Shown here: one piece after another, positions 7,595 to 15,511 of the stretch | How positions within the stretch are numbered: the first letter of the stretch is position 1 | Layout: every line of letters starts with the position of its first letter | NCBI GenBank assembly: GCA_037382465.1 | Contig: JARRPX010000001.1 | Location: 1 to 64,000, forward strand | Length of the DNA: 64,000 bases | From: Anaerolineales bacterium | GTDB taxonomy: Bacteria > Chloroflexota > Anaerolineae > Anaerolineales > E44-bin32 | Direction: 5' to 3' | Position numbers and translations under genes: made by a program | The notes under the pieces: generated by a model | What the model saw: the letters and a program-made list of their open reading frames with translations, nothing else | What the model was told of the DNA's origin: nothing | Databases searched by the model: none

Positions 7595-9263
7595 GCAAAC
7601 GCACTCGGCCGCGAGCTGCGTTTTCCGCTACAGAATCTGTTGTACGCTCGTCCGTCGAGGGAATGTCCCCGCCGAGTTTGATGGCGGATCGCTCGAAGTG
7701 CCGGAAGTGGAGCGTTTCCGGCAGGTCTCCAGTCAACTCATAGAAACGGTATTCCTGCCCGTTGTGGGAGCGGATCACGTGCAGCGGCGGAACGCCCAGC
7801 GTAACCAGGGTGCGGTGCAGGAATGGCTCGTCTCCTGTAATCACGTGGGTCATCTCGACGCGCCGGACCAGGCCGCAGCCGGGGCAATGCGCCGCATCGA
7901 AGCTGACCTCCGAGATCGGCCGCATCACCTCCTCGATCGTCTCACATTTGCGGCACTCGAGTGCGAGCACCAATTCCTGATCGAGTTCGATGATCGCATC
8001 GGGTCCGAGATCGCCGCGTGCGATCTGCAGCAATTCCATGAGAGTCGTGTCTTCGGCGCGCTTGTTCAGCTCCACGATCTCCCCGTATGTCCAATGACTT
8101 TCGCAGTCCTCGCGCCGAACGTAGCTGGTGGTGTGCATCGTGTTGGTCATGCCGTTGAAATGCACCACTTTTCCGGGTTCGACGGGAATGTCGTGAATGA
8201 GTTTCAAGGCTTCCTGCGCCTGCATGCCACCGATGATCGAGGCGATCGTCGGCGTCGTGGGCACCTTGCCCAGAAGGATGTTGGCGCGAGCCAGGAGCGG
8301 GCAGGAATAACGCATGGATATCTCCCTGCGCGCTTGCTCCGTCAGGGTGCATTCAAAACATGCCCCCTCCTCTGGCACAAACACGCGCACCAATCCGAGC
8401 AATTCCTGGATCGCGCCGTCCACCCAGGGCTTCCCCAGCCAGTGACAGAAACGATTCACGGCCAGCCGAGCCTCGCGGTTATCGAGGCAGCCGATAATGG
8501 CGTCCATGCGGCGGAACACACCCAGGCCGACCTGCGTGCGAACGTCGCCGTTCAAATACTGTATCTGAATGTCGGGATTGAGTTCCCGCAAGCGGGCGGC
8601 CGCAATCTCCGCCTTCGGACGGTCGTTGTCGCGCTCGCGGAAAAGCACGGAGCGGGAGAGATTCGCCGCCTCGATGACGTCGAAGTCGAGGATGAACAGA
8701 TGCCCGACTCCCATCAGGGCGAGATTCTTGGCGACCTCGTTCCCCAGGGCGCCCGCGCCGACGATCATCACTTTCGCTTCTTTGACTTTGTCGCGCTCCC
8801 ACCAGGAGATGAAGTCAAAGGTGCCCAGTCGATCCTGGCGCAGATTGGGAATCCGCAGCGGTGCGTCCGTGCTGGCGCTGACGCGAATCGGCCGCGGGCT
8901 GTCCGTCGAGTCTTCGGAGGAATTGCGTTTATCCGGATCGGGATCCGGGTCCGCGACAGCCTCACTGAGGCGCACGCCGCGCACGCGATGAACGAGGGCC
9001 AATTCCGTCGCCTGGGCATAATTGCTGCGGTCGAGCGGCCGCACGAACGAGCCGACTCCTTGCTTGACCTCGATCAAACGCGTTTCAGAAAGCGATTTCA
9101 GCGCCTCGCGCAGCGTCGCCCGGCTGACGTTAAGTTGTTTGATCAGGTTGCGCTCCGAAGGGAGCTTGTCCCCGGGTTTCAACTCCCCATCCAATATGGA
9201 GGCCGCCAATCGACCGGCCACAACTTGAGCCAAGGTTGGGTGTGTAACGGGGTGGATTTTCAT
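7587..9263 (-). CDS. E1-like activating enzyme fused to N-terminal GntR (FadR-type) winged helix
   Basis: This is an uninterrupted 558-residue protein. Residues 8-76 are a GntR winged helix (GDKLPSERNLIKQLNVSRAT, LREAL, RLIEVKQGVGSFV) of the FadR kind. After an acidic linker (100-135), residues 142-360 form a ThiF/E1 adenylation domain. Its landmarks are the nucleotide loop G169-A-G-A-L-G174, acidic Asp193/Asp195, NLSR (201-204) and Lys217. C302-x2-C305 in ECTLTEQ resembles the catalytic C-T-L of UBA-type E1s; Cys321 is another candidate. TTPTIASIIGGMQAQEALK matches the E1 crossover region. C437, C440, C460 and C463 form a zinc ribbon. There is no internal Met between the domains that would separate them. 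It heads the operon and probably both activates the UBL and binds the operator at 9296-9306. Confidence 0.9.
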   Translation of the reverse strand: MKIHPVTHPTLAQVVAGRLAASILDGELKPGDKLPSERNLIKQLNVSRATLREALKSLSETRLIEVKQGVGSFVRPLDRSNYAQATELALVHRVRGVRLSEAVADPDPDPDKRNSSEDSTDSPRPIRVSASTDAPLRIPNLRQDRLGTFDFISWWERDKVKEAKVMIVGAGALGNEVAKNLALMGVGHLFILDFDVIEAANLSRSVLFRERDNDRPKAEIAAARLRELNPDIQIQYLNGDVRTQVGLGVFRRMDAIIGCLDNREARLAVNRFCHWLGKPWVDGAIQELLGLVRVFVPEEGACFECTLTEQARREISMRYSCPLLARANILLGKVPTTPTIASIIGGMQAQEALKLIHDIPVEPGKVVHFNGMTNTMHTTSYVRREDCESHWTYGEIVELNKRAEDTTLMELLQIARGDLGPDAIIELDQELVLALECRKCETIEEVMRPISEVSFDAAHCPGCGLVRRVEMTHVITGDEPFLHRTLVTLGVPPLHVIRSHNGQEYRFYELTGDLPETLHFRHFERSAIKLGGDIPSTDERTTDSVAENAARGRVRLHE

Positions 9264-9295
9264 AGTTCCGCCCTTCCAGGATATGACTGGTTATC

Positions 9296-9306
9296 TGGTC
9301 TGACCA
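9296..9306. promoter_or_regulatory. FadR/GntR-family operator upstream of the E1 operon
   Basis: TGGTCTGACCA is an exact match to the FadR-subfamily consensus TNGTNNNACNA. It is embedded in a wider imperfect palindrome, with CTGGT at 9295-9299 and ACCAG at 9311-9315. It lies 33 bases upstream of the E1 start codon, in the divergent region shared with the alpha-2-macroglobulin gene. The only GntR protein in the window is the GntR-E1 fusion, so autoregulation is the simplest reading. Confidence 0.75.
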
Positions 9307-9532
9307 CCATACCAGAGGAGCATAGTGGAGTCAACCCCCCGCAGAGTACTATTTCATCAAGTGCCGGTTTTCGGGTCAGACTTGCATCTGTTCGATTGGC
9401 CGTCAGTCGTGCTACACTGTAGCAGCCTCTTGAATGTGCCTACGGAGGAATTGACCGCCGTCGAACCTGAATACAAGGAATTTCAAAAACAGAGAAGTCG
9501 CGGGTTGTGGAGAGAAAACTGCGACATCGCCC

Positions 9533-12500
9533 GTGGGCGAAGCGACCGAACCTGTAGAACTCGTGGACGATGGTCGCCCGCTGGCGCCCAGTGTGATCGG
9601 GCAGGATCCTCCTTTGGGAGAGGAAACCCAGCTCGATGCCGATCTCGAAATATTCTTCGATCAAGCGATGGACGCCGAGGCAACGACGTCCGCCTTTAAA
9701 TTGATCGGCCCGGGCGGCGAGGCCGTCGTCGGGCAGGTTAGCTGGCCGGACGAGAGTACCTTGCGTTTCGATCCCCGGGATGAACTGCTTCCCGATACGA
9801 CCTACGAGGCGGTTGTGGGAATCGGCGCGACCAGCGCCGAAGGTGTTCCCCTCGCGGCGGAACGCAGCGTTCTCTTCAGCACCATCACCAGCCTTCAGGT
9901 CACGCAGGTATTTCCTGCAGACGGCACGGCCGACGTCGAATCGAGCAGCCTGATCACGGCGATGTTCAACCGCCCCGTGGTTCCGCTGGTGACGTCCGAA
10001 GACCAGGCGACGCTGGTGCAGCCGCTGTCGATTTCTCCCCCGGTGGAGGGAGAGGGTGAATGGTTGAACACCTCGATCTACGTCTTCCGCCCGGACGAAC
10101 CGCTCGTCGGGAACACCACCTATACCGTGTCCGTCGCCGCCGGATTGCGCGACGTCACTGGTTCAGCTGCCAGCCAATTGGCGCAAGCCGTCTCGTGGCA
10201 GTTCACCACGCAAGCGCCGACCATCGAGCGCATCGCCATTCCCGATCTGATCACGCGGCCACCGGAATATTACGTCGATGTTCCCCTGAACGCCACGTTT
10301 TCCATCCGCTTCCGACAGCCGATGGAACAGGAAAGCACAAATGCTGCCTTCGCCTTGCGATCCAACGACGGCCGTCAGGTGGCTGGCCGTCTCGAATGGG
10401 ACGAAAAAAGCCTGGAGATGATTTTCACGCCCAATCACTTGCTGGAATTCGGCAAGGAATACAGCCTCAACCTGAGCAGCAGCGCGAAAGCGCTGGAAGG
10501 AGGTACATTAAAGGACGGCCTCATCTGGCACTTCTACACCGTATTTTCGCCGGCGATCGTGAGCGTTACACCCGCCAATGGGCAGGTTCAGAACTATTAT
10601 TCCGACCAATTAACGATCGAATTTGCTTCCCCAATGGATAAGAAGAGTCTGGCGAATCGAGTGCAGGTGACCCCGCGCATTGAAGGTGAGCTCGATTGGA
10701 GCTACTTCAATCGCAGGATGACGATTTTCGGGTTTGCGCCTTCCACCTCCTACCAGGTGCGGATTCTCCCCGGCATGGCCGACCCATATGGCAATGTCAT
10801 CTCTGAGGGCATGACGGTCAATTTCATCACCGCCGCCCGGACGCCTTCCGCTTACCTGCAGACACCGGGCGAGTACACACTTCTTCGGGCGCAGGGCGAT
10901 CACGAGATCTATCTGCGCTACGTAAATGTCAACACGGTTCAATTCTCCCTGTATCCGCTGGACATTAAAAATCTCCTTGGTTTCAGGGCGGAGAATACCG
11001 CGACGATCGATTACCGCCCGTTCCCTGGCAGCCTAGAGAATTCCTGGTCGGCAACGCTGACTGGCCCGCGCGACGAATTCAATCTCGAGAAGATCGAGCT
11101 GCGGGACGCCGAAGGTCAGCCGTTGTCCCCTGGGATGTATTTCCTGGGGATGACCACTGCAGATGTTACGTACACATCGCAATGGCTCGACGCCCGCATC
11201 CTGATCGTCGCCACCGAGAACATGACCGTAAAAACCACCCTGTCCGATGCGCTGCTCTGGCTTACGGATCTCGAGAGCGGGGAACCGGTCGAAAATGTTC
11301 AGGTTACAGCGTATGAGTATGAGGAAACCTATGGGCCCATCGGTGGTGCGAAAACCGATGAAGACGGCCTGGCTACGATCGAACTCCCGGTTCCTGAGGA
11401 ACGCTACGTCGAACGTTTCTATGTCGCACAGGGACAGGGGCACTTCGCCTTCGGGCAAAACTACATGGGTATCGATGTCTACCCAGGCGATTACGGCATC
11501 TACACCAATTATTATCTAAAACCCGACCAACCATCCGTCTACATCTATACCGATCGTCCGCTCTACCGCCCGGGACATACCGTTTACTTCAAGGGCATCG
11601 TGCGCATGAACGACGACCTCGACTACAGTCTTCCCTCGGAAAAGCAAGTTGAGGTCACGATCAGCAACTACGACGAGACGATCTACGAGGCCACTCTCCC
11701 CATTTCGTCTTTTGGCAGCTTCAACGGTGACTTGACCCTGGACAGCGAAGCCGCATTGGGCTACTACACGATTCGCGCTAGTTTCGTTGGAGAAGAGGAC
11801 ACGATCGGGTCCCGGTCGTTCAGCGTCGCTGAGTACCACAAACCGGAATTCGAGGTTGCGGTCACGACGACTGCGAGCGACATCCTCGATGGCGATACCA
11901 TCGAGGCTACGGTCCAGGCCGATTTCTATTCCGGTGGTGCGGTTGCGAATTCGCAGGTCGATTGGGTTTTGTATGCCGAAGACTACATCTTTCGAGCATC
12001 CGGAGAGTACAGCCGCTATCAATTCTACACTTACGAAAACGATGTGTATTATCTGTACTACGAGCCGTACAGTTCGGGTGAAATCATCGCCCAGGGCGAG
12101 GCCGTCACTGATGAAAATGGAGGACTGCAGGTTACGATTCCGGTCGATCTGAGCGAGATGGGCTCCAGCCAGCGCCTGACGCTCGAGGCTACGGTGACGG
12201 ACTTGACCGGCAACGCCGTCAGCAGCCGCACGCAGCTCCTCGCGCACTGGACCGAATTCTACGTCGGCGCCAAAGCGCAGCAGTACGTTGGACTGGCGGA
12301 TGAAGAGCAGACGTTCGATCTCGTCGTCCTGGATTGGTACGAAGAACCCGTCGCCAATCAAACGCTGACGGCGGAAATCGTCGAACGCCACTGGAACAGC
12401 GTCCAGGAGATCGACGAATTTGGCCGCTCCGTCTGGACGTCATCGGTGGAAGAGGTTCCCGTGACGGGATCGATCGAGACGAGTACGGATGAAGAAGGAC

Positions 12501-15409
12501 GCGCCACAGTGAGCTTCGTGCCGCCCAAGGGAGGCGTGTACCGCTTGAAAGTCAGCGGCAAAGACAGCCGGGGCACGCCGGCGACCACCTCCGCATATTT
12601 GTGGGTCTCGGGCAGCGACTACGTCCCCTGGCGCCGCACGAACGACCACGGCTTGCGGCTGGTCAGCGACCGCGACAGCTACGAACCGGGTGACACGGCC
12701 GAAATCCTGATCACCTCTCCTTTCCAGGGTACGGTTTATGCCCTGGTCAGCGTCGAGCGCGGGCACGTGCGCAGCGCAGAGGTCGTCGAGCTGAAGAATA
12801 ACAGCAGCATCTATTCCTTCCCCGTCACCGCCGACATGGCCCCGAACGTATATCTGTCCGTCGTGCTGATCAAGGGTGTGGATGACACGACCCCGGCTCC
12901 GGACTACCGCATGGGACTCATCGAGATCAACGTCGATACCCGCGAACAGGCGCTGAACATCGAAGTCACACCGGACACCACAGAAGCCGGACCCGGCGAC
13001 AGCGTGACCTACACGGTATCGGCGACCGATTATGCCGGACGGCCCGTACAAGCGGAGCTGTCTTTCTCGCTCGTGGATCTGGCATTGCTGGCGCTCACTG
13101 ATCCCAATGCGCCTCCGATGATCGACTATTTCTACGATACGCGCGCCCTGACCGTGCTCACTGCCATGCCGCTTACGATGAGCATCGAATCGTTCAACGC
13201 AGAGATCGTCGAACACGCCAAGGGCGGCGGTGGCGGTGGGGGCGACCTGGGGGTCATCGAGGTGCGGGAAGATTTTCCGGACACGGCTTTCTGGGATGCG
13301 CAGGTCGTCACCGACGCCAACGGCGATGCCAGCGTCACGGTCACGCTGCCCGACACCCTCACCACGTGGCGCATGGACGCACGTGCGGTCACGAAAGACA
13401 CCCTCGTGGGGGAAAACACGAACGACATCGTCAGCACGAAGCCGCTGCTCGTGCGCCCTCAAACCCCTCGCTTTTTTGTCGCGGGCGACGAAGTGGTGCT
13501 CGGCACGGCGGTGCACAACAACACCGGACGGCCCATCGCCGCAGCAGTGTCTCTCGAAGCCGAGGGACTGCAAATCGAGTCGAATCCCGAGCTCAGTTTC
13601 TACATCCGCGGCGGTGAACAGGTATACGCGCAATGGCAGGTGCGTATCGATGATGAAGCGGATCGAGTGGACATGGTCTTTTCCGCCAGCAGTGTGAATT
13701 ACGCTGACGCGAGCCGGCCTCCGTTGGGAACTCTGGACGGAAAGGGAATCCCCGTGTATCGATACGAAGTCCCCGAGACCGTGGGGACCGGAGGCCAATT
13801 GACGGAAGCCGACTCTCGCACGGAGGCCATCAGCTTACCCATCTTCCCGGGCTACGACATCACGGAAGGCAGCCTGACCGTCCGTCTGACGCCGTCGCTC
13901 GCTGCCAGTTTCACGGACGGGTTGACCTACCTGGAACACTTCCCCTACGAGTGTACGGAGCAAACCGTCTCACGATTTTTGCCCAACGTGATCACCATGC
14001 GGACTCTCAAGGAGTTCGGCATTCGCGATGCGGAACTCGAGGCCAACCTGGACGAGCAAGTCAACACCGCCCTGCAGCGGCTGTACAATCAGCAGCGCGC
14101 CGACGGTGGTTGGGGATGGTGGCCCTTGAGTGACAGCAACCCGCTGTCCACGGCTTACGTCGTCCAGGGACTGATCGAAGCCGAGGCCAGTGGATACGAA
14201 ATCAGCACGCAGGTGCTTGAAGACGCAATCCTGTACCTTCAAGAACAACTCCAACCGGTCGAGAGCTTCGAGGCGACGTATCAACTCAACCGCCAGGCGT
14301 ACCTGCTGTACGTCCTGGCGAGCGCCGATCGCGCCGCAGTGAGCCAGACGGTTAAATTGTACGAAGCGCGGCAGTCGATGGATATTTACGCGCGTGCCTA
14401 CCTGGCGCAGACGTTGTACATGATCGACGCTGAAGATCCACGTCTGGATACCATGATCTCGGATTTCGTGAATCTTGCAGCGCTGTCGGCGACCGGATCC
14501 CATTGGAATGAAGCGCAAAAGGATTACTGGAACTGGAATACCGACACGCGCACGACGGCCATCGTTCTCGACACCTTGCTGCGTCTCGACCCGGACAATG
14601 CCCTGAATTCAGGGACGGTACGCTGGCTGATGGCCTCCCGCACCCAGGGCCGCTGGCGTGGGACGCAGGAAACGGTTTGGGCGCTGCTGGCCCTCAACCG
14701 TTGGGCCAAAATCAGCGGAGATCTCGAGCCCGATTATCTCTTCGAGGCGGCGTTGAACGGGGAAAGCCTCGGCGGAGGAGCGGCCAACGTGGAGACCATG
14801 CGAACGACGACGGAATTTCAGGTTCCGGTCGCCGACTTGTTCACCGATAAGGTCAACCGCTTGACGATCGCTCGCAACGACGGACCGGGCAATCTGTATT
14901 ACACGTCCCACTTGATGTTGTCCATGCCCGTCGAGGAGGTCCAATCGTTCAGCCAGGGCGTAACGGTTACTCGCAGGTACTATCACCCCGACGATCGCAA
15001 CACGCCGATCACGTCCATCCCGCAGGGCGAGAATTTTCTGGTTCGCCTGACGATCATCGTTCCGGACAGCCTGCACTACGCCATCGTCGAAGATCCCTTG
15101 CCGGCAGGGCTGGAGGCGATCTCGCAATCACTCAATACCAGCCCGCAGCAAAGCGCGCCGGCGCGTTACGATTTCGAAGATCTGCTGAATTCAGGATGGG
15201 GTTGGTGGTACTTCGATCACGTCGAACTGCGGGATGAAAAAGTCGTGATCTCTGCGGATTATCTACCGGCCGGCGTGTATGAGTATGTCTATCTCGTGCG
15301 AGCCTCCATGCCGGGGATCTATCACGTCATCCCGCCGACCGCACAGGAATTCTACTTCCCGGAGGTCTACGGGCGCGGCGAAGGCACGCTGTTCGAAGTG
15401 ACTCAATAG
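9533..15409 (+). CDS. Bacterial alpha-2-macroglobulin (YfhM-like)
   Basis: This is a giant protease-trapping or envelope-defence protein of 1958 residues from GTG 9533. The N-terminal part (1-400) contains repeated bacterial Ig-like modules (PDESTLRFDP, PNTTYTV-type strands). MG domains follow with YIYTDRPLYRPGHTVYFKG, YEPGDTAEILI and the poly-Gly bait-like stretch near residue 1231. Next comes the family hallmark VREDFPDTAFWDAQVVTD. The thioester motif C-T-E-Q is present at Cys1474 (YECTEQTVSRFLP), so covalent trapping is possible. The toroid-like GGWGWW segment and receptor-like domain complete it. No signal peptide is encoded after the GTG. Upstream in the same frame VAGCGEK looks like a lipobox without its hydrophobic stretch. 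It converges on pbpC, its usual partner. Confidence 0.93.
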   Translation: MGEATEPVELVDDGRPLAPSVIGQDPPLGEETQLDADLEIFFDQAMDAEATTSAFKLIGPGGEAVVGQVSWPDESTLRFDPRDELLPDTTYEAVVGIGATSAEGVPLAAERSVLFSTITSLQVTQVFPADGTADVESSSLITAMFNRPVVPLVTSEDQATLVQPLSISPPVEGEGEWLNTSIYVFRPDEPLVGNTTYTVSVAAGLRDVTGSAASQLAQAVSWQFTTQAPTIERIAIPDLITRPPEYYVDVPLNATFSIRFRQPMEQESTNAAFALRSNDGRQVAGRLEWDEKSLEMIFTPNHLLEFGKEYSLNLSSSAKALEGGTLKDGLIWHFYTVFSPAIVSVTPANGQVQNYYSDQLTIEFASPMDKKSLANRVQVTPRIEGELDWSYFNRRMTIFGFAPSTSYQVRILPGMADPYGNVISEGMTVNFITAARTPSAYLQTPGEYTLLRAQGDHEIYLRYVNVNTVQFSLYPLDIKNLLGFRAENTATIDYRPFPGSLENSWSATLTGPRDEFNLEKIELRDAEGQPLSPGMYFLGMTTADVTYTSQWLDARILIVATENMTVKTTLSDALLWLTDLESGEPVENVQVTAYEYEETYGPIGGAKTDEDGLATIELPVPEERYVERFYVAQGQGHFAFGQNYMGIDVYPGDYGIYTNYYLKPDQPSVYIYTDRPLYRPGHTVYFKGIVRMNDDLDYSLPSEKQVEVTISNYDETIYEATLPISSFGSFNGDLTLDSEAALGYYTIRASFVGEEDTIGSRSFSVAEYHKPEFEVAVTTTASDILDGDTIEATVQADFYSGGAVANSQVDWVLYAEDYIFRASGEYSRYQFYTYENDVYYLYYEPYSSGEIIAQGEAVTDENGGLQVTIPVDLSEMGSSQRLTLEATVTDLTGNAVSSRTQLLAHWTEFYVGAKAQQYVGLADEEQTFDLVVLDWYEEPVANQTLTAEIVERHWNSVQEIDEFGRSVWTSSVEEVPVTGSIETSTDEEGRATVSFVPPKGGVYRLKVSGKDSRGTPATTSAYLWVSGSDYVPWRRTNDHGLRLVSDRDSYEPGDTAEILITSPFQGTVYALVSVERGHVRSAEVVELKNNSSIYSFPVTADMAPNVYLSVVLIKGVDDTTPAPDYRMGLIEINVDTREQALNIEVTPDTTEAGPGDSVTYTVSATDYAGRPVQAELSFSLVDLALLALTDPNAPPMIDYFYDTRALTVLTAMPLTMSIESFNAEIVEHAKGGGGGGGDLGVIEVREDFPDTAFWDAQVVTDANGDASVTVTLPDTLTTWRMDARAVTKDTLVGENTNDIVSTKPLLVRPQTPRFFVAGDEVVLGTAVHNNTGRPIAAAVSLEAEGLQIESNPELSFYIRGGEQVYAQWQVRIDDEADRVDMVFSASSVNYADASRPPLGTLDGKGIPVYRYEVPETVGTGGQLTEADSRTEAISLPIFPGYDITEGSLTVRLTPSLAASFTDGLTYLEHFPYECTEQTVSRFLPNVITMRTLKEFGIRDAELEANLDEQVNTALQRLYNQQRADGGWGWWPLSDSNPLSTAYVVQGLIEAEASGYEISTQVLEDAILYLQEQLQPVESFEATYQLNRQAYLLYVLASADRAAVSQTVKLYEARQSMDIYARAYLAQTLYMIDAEDPRLDTMISDFVNLAALSATGSHWNEAQKDYWNWNTDTRTTAIVLDTLLRLDPDNALNSGTVRWLMASRTQGRWRGTQETVWALLALNRWAKISGDLEPDYLFEAALNGESLGGGAANVETMRTTTEFQVPVADLFTDKVNRLTIARNDGPGNLYYTSHLMLSMPVEEVQSFSQGVTVTRRYYHPDDRNTPITSIPQGENFLVRLTIIVPDSLHYAIVEDPLPAGLEAISQSLNTSPQQSAPARYDFEDLLNSGWGWWYFDHVELRDEKVVISADYLPAGVYEYVYLVRASMPGIYHVIPPTAQEFYFPEVYGRGEGTLFEVTQ

Positions 15410-15424
15410 GCAGCCGTTGACACA

Positions 15425-15457
15425 GGGAGACGTCCAAAATGGACGTCTCCCTTTTTT
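15425..15457. terminator. Intrinsic terminator between alpha-2-macroglobulin and pbpC
   Basis: GGGAGACGTCC (15425-15435), a 5-base loop and GGACGTCTCCC (15441-15451) form a perfect 11-bp stem followed by six T. It ends the plus-strand gene and may also serve convergent pbpC transcription. Confidence 0.92.
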
Positions 15458-15511
15458 ATCTGGAAAGATTGAATACCCGGCAGGCCGGCGGAGGACCATC
15501 CGGGAATCGGT

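Noticed and set aside
7245-9422. 725-codon open frame on the plus strand opposite the E1 and RING genes
   Set aside because: It is antisense to well-supported genes, its translation is rich in His/Arg/Ala without any recognisable domain, and there is no ribosome-binding site. It is a by-product of codon bias.
12440-13798. 452-codon open frame antisense to alpha-2-macroglobulin
   Set aside because: Composition is typical of a shadow frame and the sense gene is certain.
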